This document shows, in pieces, positions 7,264 through 13,470 of a stretch of 13,470 bases of DNA (its first letter is position 1; each line of letters starts with the position of its first letter). The DNA lies in contig JAEWEJ010000197.1 in NCBI GenBank assembly GCA_023389455.1, forward strand, positions 1-13,470, in the 5' to 3' direction. Source of the stretch: Actinomycetes bacterium (GTDB lineage: Bacteria > Actinomycetota > Actinomycetes > Actinomycetales > Cellulomonadaceae). The position numbers and the translations under genes are program-made. The notes beneath the pieces are model-generated. The model saw only the letters and a program-made list of their open reading frames with translations. It did not search any database and was not told where the DNA came from.

Positions 7264-8670
7264 GTGAAGTACGCCCAGCACATCTCCGAGCTCGTCGGCG
7301 GCACCCCGCTGGTGCGGCTGACGTCCGTGACCGCCGGCCTGAACGCCACGATCCTGGCCAAGGTCGAGTACCTGAACCCCGGCGGGTCGGTGAAGGACCG
7401 GATCGCCCTGCGGATGATCGAGGCCGCCGAGGCGTCGGGGGAGCTGCAGCCGGGCGGGACCATCGTGGAGCCGACGTCGGGCAACACCGGGGTGGGGCTC
7501 GCGCTCGTCGCGCAGCGCAAGGGCTACCGCTGCGTCTTCGTGTGCCCGGACAAGGTCAGCCAGGACAAGCGTGACGTGCTGCGCGCGTACGGCGCCGAGG
7601 TCGTCGTGACGCCCACCGCCGTGCCGCCCGACCACCCGGACTCCTACTACTCGGTGTCCGACCGGATCACGCGCGAGACGCCCGGGGCGTGGAAGCCGAA
7701 CCAGTACGCCAACGCGAACGGGCCGGCCAGCCACTACGCGAGCACCGGCCCGGAGATCTGGGCCGACACCGCGGGGCGCATCACGCACCTCGTGACGGGC
7801 GTGGGCACCGGCGGCACCATCACCGGCACGGGCCGCTACCTGCACGACGTGTCGGCGGACCGCCCGGAGGCGGAGGGCGGGCGCGTCGTGGTCGTCGGTG
7901 CCGACCCGGCAGGGTCGGTGTACTCCGGCGGGGACGGTCGCCCGTACCTCGTCGAGGGCGTCGGCGAGGACTTCTGGCCGACGGCCTACGACCCGACGGT
8001 CCCCGACGAGATCATCGCGGTGTCCGACGCGGACTCGTTCGCCATGACCCGGCGGCTCGCGCGCGAGGAGGGCCTGCTCGTCGGCGGCTCGTGCGGCATG
8101 GCCGTCGAGGCGACGTTGCGGCACGCGCGCGCCCTGCAGGACGCCGACCCGGAGGCGGCCGCGCGGGCCGTCTACGTCGTGATCCTCCCGGACGGCGGAC
8201 GCGGGTACCTGTCGAAGATCTTCAACGACTCGTGGATGCGCTCGTACGGGTTCCTCGCCGGGGGCGAGGGCGCGACGATCGCGGACGTGCTGCGCAGCAA
8301 GGACGGCGACCTGCCGGCGCTCGTGCACACGCACCCCAACGAGACCGTGCGCGACGCGATCGAGATCCTGCGCGAGTACGGCGTCTCGCAGATGCCGGTG
8401 GTCGGTGCCGAGCCGCCGGTGATGATCGGCGAGGTCGCGGGCGCGGTGAGCGAACGTGAGCTGCTGGACGCCGTGTTCTCGGGTGCCGCGTCGCTGGCCG
8501 ACCGCGTCGACAAGCACATGTCCGCACCGCTGCCGCTCATCGGATCGGGCGAGGCCGTCGAGTCCGCCCGCGCCGCGCTCGAGAAGGCGGACGCGCTCAT
8601 GGTCGTCGACGACGGGCGGCCCGTGGGCGTGCTCACCCGTCACGACCTGCTCGGGTTCCTCGCGCGCTGA
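7264..8670 (+). CDS. cbs: Cystathionine beta-synthase
   Basis: The 468-residue enzyme condenses serine with homocysteine to cystathionine, the first step of reverse transsulfuration, in the cytoplasm. The fold-type II PLP domain shows the Schiff-base lysine at residue 44 in NPGGSVKDR, the substrate loop TSGNTG at 71-76 and the phosphate loop GTGGT at 181-185. The stretch YLVEGVGEDFWP (228-239) marks cystathionine beta-synthase over plain cysteine synthase. A C-terminal pair of CBS regulatory modules (about 335-468) is intact, with TVRDAIEILREYGVSQMPVV and a closing VGVLTRHDLLGFL. There is no N-terminal haem-binding extension. Length and layout match the mycobacterial Cbs. The GTG at 7264 follows GAGAGGA; starts further upstream would run through the preceding hairpin. 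No cystathionine gamma-lyase gene follows, although one is commonly nearby in related genomes. Confidence 0.93.
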   Translation: MKYAQHISELVGGTPLVRLTSVTAGLNATILAKVEYLNPGGSVKDRIALRMIEAAEASGELQPGGTIVEPTSGNTGVGLALVAQRKGYRCVFVCPDKVSQDKRDVLRAYGAEVVVTPTAVPPDHPDSYYSVSDRITRETPGAWKPNQYANANGPASHYASTGPEIWADTAGRITHLVTGVGTGGTITGTGRYLHDVSADRPEAEGGRVVVVGADPAGSVYSGGDGRPYLVEGVGEDFWPTAYDPTVPDEIIAVSDADSFAMTRRLAREEGLLVGGSCGMAVEATLRHARALQDADPEAAARAVYVVILPDGGRGYLSKIFNDSWMRSYGFLAGGEGATIADVLRSKDGDLPALVHTHPNETVRDAIEILREYGVSQMPVVGAEPPVMIGEVAGAVSERELLDAVFSGAASLADRVDKHMSAPLPLIGSGEAVESARAALEKADALMVVDDGRPVGVLTRHDLLGFLAR

Positions 8671-8681
8671 CCCGCACGGCG

Positions 8682-8723
8682 GCCGGCTCGCCCCGGAGGT
8701 CCTCCCGGGGTGCGCCCGCCGGC
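8682..8723 (+). terminator. Probable structured terminator after cbs
   Basis: An inner stem CCCCGG/CCGGGG (8691-8696 with 8705-8710, 8-base loop) is nested in an outer GCCGGC/GCCGGC pairing (8682-8687 with 8718-8723). A separate 12-base palindrome spans 8715-8726 and could compete with the outer stem. The position 12-50 bases after the cbs stop fits termination, but the stem is less regular than the others here. Confidence 0.45.
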
Positions 8724-8757
8724 GGGTTAGCATCGCGCGACACCCTTGCTGCACTGC

Positions 8758-8763
8758 GGAGGA
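8758..8763 (+). promoter_or_regulatory. Ribosome binding site for the CE7 esterase gene
   Basis: GGAGGA lies nine bases before the ATG at 8773. It rules out the in-frame TTG at 8746, which would place the ribosome site inside the coding region. Confidence 0.8.
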
Positions 8764-8772
8764 CCACCTGCG

Positions 8773-9771
8773 ATGGCGCTGTTCGACCTTCCCCTGCCCG
8801 AGCTAGAGCGCTACCTGCCCGAGCTCGACGAGCCCGCCGACCTCGACGAGTTCTGGGCGAAGACCCTCACCGAGACCCGGGCCCACGACCTCGGCCTGCG
8901 CCGCGAGCCGTTCGACGCCGGGCTGCGGCTGGTCGACGTCGAGGACGTGACGTTCGCGGGCTTCGGGGGGCACCCGATCAAGGCGTGGGTCACCCGCCCC
9001 GCGGGCTCCGCCACGGACGGGTCGGTGCTGCCGGCGGTCGTCGAGTTCATCGGGTACGGCGGCGGCCGCGGCCGCCCGCACGAGCGTCTGGCGTGGGCCG
9101 CCGCGGGGTACGTCCACCTGCTGATGGACACGCGCGGTCAGGGCTCGCGCTGGGGGAGCGGCGGGGACACCCCCGACCCCGCCGGCTCGGGGCCGCAGGC
9201 GCCGGGCTTCATGACCCGCGGCATCCTCGACCCGGCCGAGCACTACTACCGGCGCGTCTTCACCGACGGCGTCCGCGCCGTCGAGGCCGTGCGCGCGCTG
9301 CCCGGCGTCGACCCCGAGCGCGTCGTGGTGACCGGCGGCAGCCAGGGCGGCGGCATCACGCTGGCCGTGGCCGGGCTCGTCGGGGACCTGGCCGCCGTCA
9401 TGCCGGACGTGCCCTTCCTGTGCCACATCCCGCGGGCGATCGGGCTGACGGACTCCGACCCGTACCACGAGGTCGTCACCTACCTGTCGGTGCACCGGGA
9501 CCACAAGGCCGCGGCGATGCGCACCCTGTCGTACCTCGACGGCGCGCACCTCGGGCGGCGTGCCACGGCGCCGACGCTGTTCTCGGTCGCGCTGCGCGAC
9601 CCGATCTGCCCGCCGTCCACCGTGTTCGCGGCGTACAACCACTACGGCTCGCTGGCCGCGACGCGCCCCGAGCGGGCCATCGAGGTGTACGAGTTCAACG
9701 AGCACGAGGGCGGCCAGGGGTTCCAGGTCGACGCCCAGCTGCGCTGGCTCGCGGGGGTGCTCGGCCGCTGA
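8773..9771 (+). CDS. CE7 acetylxylan esterase / cephalosporin-C deacetylase
   Basis: The 332-residue alpha/beta hydrolase has the full CE7 signature. RGQG is at 121-124, the nucleophile elbow GGSQGG places the catalytic serine at 190, DPICPPSTVFAAYNH places the acid at Asp276, and NEHEGG places His311. The early segment LPELDEPADLDEFWAKTL is also typical of the family. Length agrees with characterised members of about 320 residues. CE7 enzymes remove acetyl groups from small substrates such as acetylated xylo-oligosaccharides and cephalosporin C. There is no signal peptide, so it should act in the cytoplasm on imported oligosaccharides. No xylanase, sugar transporter or regulator lies beside it, so the substrate here is open. 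It is separated from cbs and the FKBP gene by candidate hairpins and is probably transcribed alone. Confidence 0.93.
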   Translation: MALFDLPLPELERYLPELDEPADLDEFWAKTLTETRAHDLGLRREPFDAGLRLVDVEDVTFAGFGGHPIKAWVTRPAGSATDGSVLPAVVEFIGYGGGRGRPHERLAWAAAGYVHLLMDTRGQGSRWGSGGDTPDPAGSGPQAPGFMTRGILDPAEHYYRRVFTDGVRAVEAVRALPGVDPERVVVTGGSQGGGITLAVAGLVGDLAAVMPDVPFLCHIPRAIGLTDSDPYHEVVTYLSVHRDHKAAAMRTLSYLDGAHLGRRATAPTLFSVALRDPICPPSTVFAAYNHYGSLAATRPERAIEVYEFNEHEGGQGFQVDAQLRWLAGVLGR

Positions 9772-9781
9772 CGCCCGCTGC

Positions 9782-9808
9782 GCACCGCGCCGCCCGGTCG
9801 GCGGGTGC
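9782..9808 (+). terminator. Possible hairpin terminator after the CE7 esterase gene
   Basis: GCACC (9782-9786) pairs with GGTGC (9804-9808) and CGCCG (9788-9792) with CGGCG (9799-9803), with one bulged G at 9787 and a 6-base loop. It begins 11 bases after the stop codon. No T-tract is present. Confidence 0.45.
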
Positions 9809-9863
9809 CCGGCCCGCAGGGCAGGATGGGCGGGCACTGTCATCCACCGAAGGAGAAGTCGAC

Positions 9864-10268
9864 ATGGCCGCAGCGCTGCCCGAGGTCTCGGGCGCTCCCG
9901 GCACCAAGCCCGCCCTCACGTTCCCGGACGCGGCGCCGTCCGAGGAGCTCGAGGTCGTGGTCCTCAGCCGCGGCGACGGTCCGCTCGTCGAGGCGGGTCA
10001 GGACATCGAGGTGCACTACCTCGGCCAGTCCTGGCAGGGAGGGGTCTTCGACAACTCCTTCGACCGTGGCTCGTCGATCAGCTTCCCGATCGGCGTCGGC
10101 GCCGTCATCGCCGGCTGGGACGAGGGCCTCGTGGGCCAGCAGGTCGGCTCGCGCGTGCTGCTCTCCATCCCGTCGCACCTCGCGTACGGCGACCGCGGCG
10201 TCCCGCAGGCCGGCATCAAGGGTGGCGACACCCTCGTGTTCGTCGTGGACATCGTCGGCGTGAGCTGA
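9864..10268 (+). CDS. FKBP-type peptidyl-prolyl cis-trans isomerase
   Basis: This is a single-domain FKBP of 134 residues that should catalyse proline isomerisation in protein folding. Recognisable family segments, in order, are VHYLGQSWQGGVFDNSFDRG (50-69), ISFPIGVGAVIAGWDEGLVGQQVGSRVLLSIP (about 72-103) and LAYGDRG (106-112), ending in DTLVFVVDIVGV. The active-site aromatic and acidic positions (Tyr, Phe-Asp, Val-Ile-Trp, Tyr) are present. There is no signal peptide or lipobox, so it is cytoplasmic. AGGAGA at 9851-9856, seven bases before the ATG, supports the start. The first 30 residues are a short, probably flexible lead. The gene appears to stand alone, with hairpins on both sides. Confidence 0.95.
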   Translation: MAAALPEVSGAPGTKPALTFPDAAPSEELEVVVLSRGDGPLVEAGQDIEVHYLGQSWQGGVFDNSFDRGSSISFPIGVGAVIAGWDEGLVGQQVGSRVLLSIPSHLAYGDRGVPQAGIKGGDTLVFVVDIVGVS

Positions 10269-10286
10269 CGACCCGATGAGTCCGCG

Positions 10287-10326
10287 CCGCACCACCGGTC
10301 GACCCTCGCGGGCGCCGGTGGTGCGG
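10287..10326 (+). terminator. Hairpin terminator after the FKBP gene
   Basis: A perfect 12-bp repeat, CCGCACCACCGG (10287-10298) and its complement (10315-10326), encloses 16 bases that can pair further (CG/CG, then CCC/GGG with bulges). It lies 18 bases after the FKBP stop and 41 bases before the next start. Confidence 0.7.
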
Positions 10327-10367
10327 TCGCAGGGACCGCACGGCGCGACGCCCGGGAGGCAGGACCC

Positions 10368-11306
10368 GTGAGCGTGGCACGCAGCCGTGACCCCCAGGAG
10401 TGGGTGGCCCACTCGCCGTACTCCGACCCCGGCCCGCACGCCGCCGTGCTGCGGGGCCTGGGCACCGCGCCGGCCGACGTGCACGCCGCCGCGGCGGGCC
10501 TGATCGCGCACTACCGCGCCGAGACGGCGACGCTCGACCCCGCGCGCCTGCCGACGATCGACCTGCGCTGGCTCGACCGGATCCTCGAGGTGGGCCTCGA
10601 GGTCTCGTCCGCCCCGCTGCCCGGTCGCCCGCACGCCGACCGCATCGCCGGGTGCTGCCGCGACCACACGCTCCTGGGCGTCGGCCTGCTGCGGGAGCAC
10701 GGCGTCCCCGCACGGTCCCGGATCGGGTTCGCCCGGTACTTCTTCCCGGGCGACGGCGTGGACCACGTCGTCGTCGAGCGCTGGGACGGTGAGCGCTGGG
10801 TGCGCAGCGACCCGGAGCTGGACGCCGCGTTCGGCGCGGCGCCGCCGGCGGGCGACCCGTTCGACCCGTTCGACATGCCCACGGGGCTCGACAGCCCGTT
10901 CCCGACCGCCGCGGAGCTGTGGGCCGCGCACCGGCGCGACGGCCTGGACCTGACGCGGTACGGCGTCGCGGGGGTGCCCGAGCTGGCCGGCCGGGACTTC
11001 GTGCGCGGGTACGTCCTGCTCGAGGTCGCCCACCGGCGCCGTGACGAGCTGCTGCTGTGGGACGTGTGGGGCGCGGAGCTGGACGGCACGACGAGCGACG
11101 ACGCCGACGTCCTCGCCGACGAGGTCGCGGACCTGCTGCTGCGCGCCGACGCGGGCGACGTCGCGGCCGAGGACGAGCTCGCCGACCGGTACGCGGGCGA
11201 CGCCCGGCTGCACCCGGGGCCGCGGGTGCGCACGCTCTCGCCGCTGGGCCGCGAGGGCTGGACGGACCTGGCGGCGCGGACGACGACGTGGGACGTCGCG
11301 GGCTGA
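10368..11306 (+). CDS. Transglutaminase-like domain protein (putative)
   Basis: The 312-residue protein carries a transglutaminase-like core. AGCCRDHTLLGVGLLREHGVPARSRIGFA (about 94-122) has candidate catalytic Cys96/Cys97, DHVVVERW (132-139) supplies His133, and RWVRSDPEL (143-151) supplies Asp148. Cys-His-Asp in this order is the triad of the papain-like transglutaminase/protease superfamily. The C-terminal half (about 190-312) is acidic, rich in Asp/Ala/Leu, and matches nothing I recognise. There is no signal peptide or membrane helix, so a cytoplasmic location is likely. The GTG at 10368 follows GGAGG (10355-10359) by eight bases. Bacterial relatives include peptidases, peptide N-glycanase-like proteins and many of unknown function; no neighbour hints at a substrate. 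The fold call is good and the reaction is unknown. Confidence 0.78.
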   Translation: MSVARSRDPQEWVAHSPYSDPGPHAAVLRGLGTAPADVHAAAAGLIAHYRAETATLDPARLPTIDLRWLDRILEVGLEVSSAPLPGRPHADRIAGCCRDHTLLGVGLLREHGVPARSRIGFARYFFPGDGVDHVVVERWDGERWVRSDPELDAAFGAAPPAGDPFDPFDMPTGLDSPFPTAAELWAAHRRDGLDLTRYGVAGVPELAGRDFVRGYVLLEVAHRRRDELLLWDVWGAELDGTTSDDADVLADEVADLLLRADAGDVAAEDELADRYAGDARLHPGPRVRTLSPLGREGWTDLAARTTTWDVAG

Positions 11307-11419
11307 GCCCGCGTCCGCCGCTGGGCGAACTGTTACCGCCCGCGTGGATCGCCGTACATCGTCCGTTCCCTCGCGCGACTCCCGGCACCGACACCGTTCG
11401 GGGCGTCCACTCCCGACGC

Positions 11420-11425
11420 AAGGAG
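11420..11425 (+). promoter_or_regulatory. Ribosome binding site for the secreted phosphatase gene
   Basis: AAGGAG lies seven bases before the ATG at 11433, and the resulting N-terminus is a good signal peptide. No earlier in-frame start gives one. Confidence 0.8.
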
Positions 11426-11432
11426 ACGCTCG

Positions 11433-13388
11433 ATGCGAACGCCCCTCCCGTCCCGCCCGCGCGCGGCCGGGTCCCTGCGCCACCGGCTCACCGCCGTGCT
11501 CGTCGGCGGCGCCGTCGTCGCCGCCGGTGCGCTGGCGACCGCCACCACCGCCGCCGCCGTCACCGGCTCGACCACGGACCGGCTCATCCTCACCCCGACC
11601 GACGAGCCGACGACCTCGCAGTTCGTCACGTGGCGCAGCACCGTCGCCGCACCGGGCGTCGTCGAGGTGCGCCGCCCCGGCGGCCGGACGACCACGGTCG
11701 ACGCGACCGTCACCGACACGATCGGCGAGCACACCCACCTGTCCGCGACGCTCACGGGGCTGACCCCGGCCACGGCGTACGAGTACCGCGTCGGCCAGGG
11801 GGAGGAGCGCACGCCGTGGCGCACGTTCCGCACCGCGGCCGCGGCCGACGAGCCCTTCTCGTTCCTCTACTACGGCGACGCGCAGATCAGCCTCGACAGC
11901 ACGTGGCCCGCGGTCGTGCAGGCGGCGCACGCCAAGGCACCGCACGTCGTCGGCTCCGTCCACGCCGGGGACCTGATCGACACCGCGAGCAACCAGACGC
12001 AGTGGACCAACTGGTTCTCCGGCATGGGCGAGTCGGCCTTCACGACGCAGGTGCTGGCGGCGCCCGGGAACCACGAGTACAGCGGCGACCAGACGATGCG
12101 GAACTGGAAGGCCAACTTCACGTACCCGCTGAACCAGCCGACCCGCGCGACGATCGGGGACCTCGCGACGCTCGCCGAGGGCGACACGCCCGCCGCCCGC
12201 CAGACGGCCGCCTACCTCGACCACTTCGAGCGGTTCGCCGGCGAGACGGTCTACTACGTCGACTACCAGGACGTCCGCTTCATCACCCTCAACGCGACGC
12301 GCAGCACGGGCTTCCTCACCCCGCCCGACCTGCCGGCGTGCTCCGAGGGCTGCCCGGACGCCGGGACGCTGTGGATCGACTTCCAGGCGGCGTGGCTGGA
12401 CCACGTCCTGGGGACGAACCCGAACACGTGGGCCGTCGCGACGTTCCACCAGCCGGTGTACAGCGTCTCCAGCGGCCGTGACGAGCCCCTGCTGCGTGCC
12501 GCGTGGGTGCCGGTGTTCGAGAAGCACGACATCGACCTGGTGCTCCAGGGCCACGACCACACGTACGCCCGCGGCTACAAGGACACCACCGCGACGGGCA
12601 CGCCCGGCGTCACCAGCGGACCGGTGTACGCGGTGTCGAACTCGGGCGGCAAGTACTACACGCTCGCGCCGGCGGAGGACAACGTGTGGACCCGGAACGG
12701 CGCCACGCAGGTCAAGCGCGGGGCGAACGTGTCGTCCTTCCAGGTCGTCACGGTCGACGGGGGCACGCTGCGGTACGAGTCGTACGTCGCGGCGGTCAAC
12801 GGCGAGACCCCCGAGAAGGTGGGCGACCTGTACGACGCGTTCACCATCACCAAGGACGCGCGCGGCAAGCGCGTGGTCGAGGACGGCGTCGAGCCCCCGG
12901 CGGACGACGCGCAGCGTCTCGCGGTGACCGTGCCCGAGCAGACCGGTGAGCCCGGCGAGCTCGTGTGGGCGATCGACGGCAGCAACGACCTCGTCGACCT
13001 GGGCACCGCCCAGCAGGCGGGCGACCACCTGCGGGCCACGGGGGCCCTCAACCCGGTCCGGGTGACGGACACGCGTCGGGACGCCCCGGTGTGGTCGCTG
13101 TCGGGGCAGGTCAGCGACTTCGTCGCGGGCGACCGCGTGATCGACGGCAAGCACCTCGGGTGGACCCCGTCGGCGACGGAGAACACCGGCGGGGCGACGG
13201 CCGGGGCCGCGGTGGCCTCCGGCTTCGTGGCCGGCGACGGTCTGGCCCAGCCCGCCGTCCTCGGCTCCGCCGAGGCGGGGCACGCGCTCGGCTCGGTGCT
13301 GCTGGGCGCCGACCTGGACCTGCGGCTCCCGGTGGGCGTCACCGAGGGTCGGTACGCCGCGACGCTCACGCTGACGGCGCTGAGCTGA
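11433..13388 (+). CDS. Secreted purple-acid-phosphatase-like metallophosphoesterase with WxL-like C-terminal domain
   Basis: The 651-residue precursor begins with a Sec signal peptide: basic to residue 18, hydrophobic 19-39, probable cleavage after AAA near 42. An N-terminal fibronectin-III-like domain (about 46-135) ends in LTGLTPATAYEYRVG and TFRT, as in purple acid phosphatases. The metallophosphoesterase domain (about 141-455) has GDAQ (Asp149), HAGDLID (Asp180), GNHE (Asn213, His214), FHQP (His339) and GHDH (His374, His376). The second motif, GDxxY in true purple enzymes, reads GDLID, so the Tyr ligand is Asp183. The C-terminal part (about 495-651) has VWSLSGQVSDF, HLGWTP and YAATLTLTAL. 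This resembles the WxL-type domains of actinobacterial secreted proteins, without the last WxL motif. The likely role is extracellular phosphate-ester hydrolysis at the cell surface; the substrate is unknown. Confidence 0.88.
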   Translation: MRTPLPSRPRAAGSLRHRLTAVLVGGAVVAAGALATATTAAAVTGSTTDRLILTPTDEPTTSQFVTWRSTVAAPGVVEVRRPGGRTTTVDATVTDTIGEHTHLSATLTGLTPATAYEYRVGQGEERTPWRTFRTAAAADEPFSFLYYGDAQISLDSTWPAVVQAAHAKAPHVVGSVHAGDLIDTASNQTQWTNWFSGMGESAFTTQVLAAPGNHEYSGDQTMRNWKANFTYPLNQPTRATIGDLATLAEGDTPAARQTAAYLDHFERFAGETVYYVDYQDVRFITLNATRSTGFLTPPDLPACSEGCPDAGTLWIDFQAAWLDHVLGTNPNTWAVATFHQPVYSVSSGRDEPLLRAAWVPVFEKHDIDLVLQGHDHTYARGYKDTTATGTPGVTSGPVYAVSNSGGKYYTLAPAEDNVWTRNGATQVKRGANVSSFQVVTVDGGTLRYESYVAAVNGETPEKVGDLYDAFTITKDARGKRVVEDGVEPPADDAQRLAVTVPEQTGEPGELVWAIDGSNDLVDLGTAQQAGDHLRATGALNPVRVTDTRRDAPVWSLSGQVSDFVAGDRVIDGKHLGWTPSATENTGGATAGAAVASGFVAGDGLAQPAVLGSAEAGHALGSVLLGADLDLRLPVGVTEGRYAATLTLTALS

Positions 13389-13398
13389 GCCCGCCGGG

Positions 13399-13427
13399 CG
13401 TCCCCGCCGGTACGACCGGCGGGGACG
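13399..13427 (+). terminator. Hairpin terminator after the phosphatase gene
   Basis: CGTCCCCGCCGG (13399-13410) pairs perfectly with 13416-13427 around a 5-base loop. It lies 10 bases after the stop codon. The remaining 43 bases to the window end contain no start codon on the plus strand and no minus-strand stop codon, and show nothing I can assign. Confidence 0.8.
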
Positions 13428-13470
13428 TCCGGGGGCCGGCACCGCGAGCAGGCGCACGACCGCGCCCTGC

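Noticed and set aside
8728..8733. TAGCAT as a -10 hexamer for the CE7 esterase gene
   Set aside because: It is spaced reasonably before the ATG at 8773, but the -35 position falls in the terminator-like stem and shows no TTGAC-like sequence; the evidence is too thin to list as a promoter.
11307..11432. Possible PHO box before the phosphatase gene (GTT-starting elements at 11332, 11365 and 11396)
   Set aside because: PhoP operators need adjacent 11-base direct repeats close to GTTCACC. These elements are 33 and 31 bases apart and diverge after GTT. A -10-like TACATC at 11355-11360 has no good -35 partner.
9840..13457. Long minus-strand frame spanning the FKBP, transglutaminase-like and phosphatase genes
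   Set aside because: It is Arg/Val/Gly-rich, matches no family, and covers three well-supported plus-strand genes. Long stop-free antisense frames are expected at this base composition.
13428..13470. Possible end or start of a further gene at the right edge
   Set aside because: There is no start codon on the plus strand. A minus-strand gene ending here would need a stop between 13389 and 13470, and none of the three frames has one.

Overview
The window reads as a chromosomal segment of a very GC-rich actinobacterium (G+C well above 70% by eye). Third codon positions are almost all G or C, GTG starts occur beside ATG, and an IdeR/DtxR-type iron box is visible. The gene content (a siderophore-interacting flavoprotein, an actinobacterial cystathionine beta-synthase, a CE7 deacetylase and a secreted metallophosphatase with a WxL-like tail) would suit Cellulomonas or another Micrococcales genus. 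That placement is an inference from gene style, not from a marker gene. I see no tRNA, rRNA, CRISPR array, insertion sequence or integrase, and nothing that looks recently transferred.

Layout. Positions 1-857 (-) hold a siderophore-interacting protein (SIP) that runs off the left edge almost at its natural C-terminus. An iron box abuts its start codon. Divergent from it, 1060-4209 (+) encodes a full-length AcrB/SwrC-like RND efflux permease. A perfect 16-bp hairpin (4227-4265) lies in the gap to the convergent ABC exporter operon: ATPase 5143-6108 (-), overlapping permease 4283-5146 (-) by an ATGA junction. From 6341 to the right end everything is on the + strand: a Bax-inhibitor-1/YccA membrane protein with a candidate ECF-sigma promoter, cystathionine beta-synthase (cbs), a CE7 cephalosporin-C deacetylase/acetylxylan esterase, a one-domain FKBP prolyl isomerase, a stand-alone transglutaminase-like protein, and a secreted purple-acid-phosphatase-like enzyme. 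Hairpins lie behind most of these genes, so the right half looks like single-gene transcription units and not one operon.

Function. The left part is transport and iron physiology: release of iron from imported ferric siderophores, plus two export systems. The right part mixes stress/membrane homeostasis, sulfur amino-acid metabolism, ester deacetylation, protein folding and extracellular phosphate release. I found no convincing new multi-gene system. The observations most worth following are the iron box with an embedded -10 hexamer and apparent leaderless start (857-875), the GGGAAC-N18-GTT motif before the BI-1 gene, and the phosphatase that lacks the usual tyrosine metal ligand and carries a WxL-like C-terminal domain.
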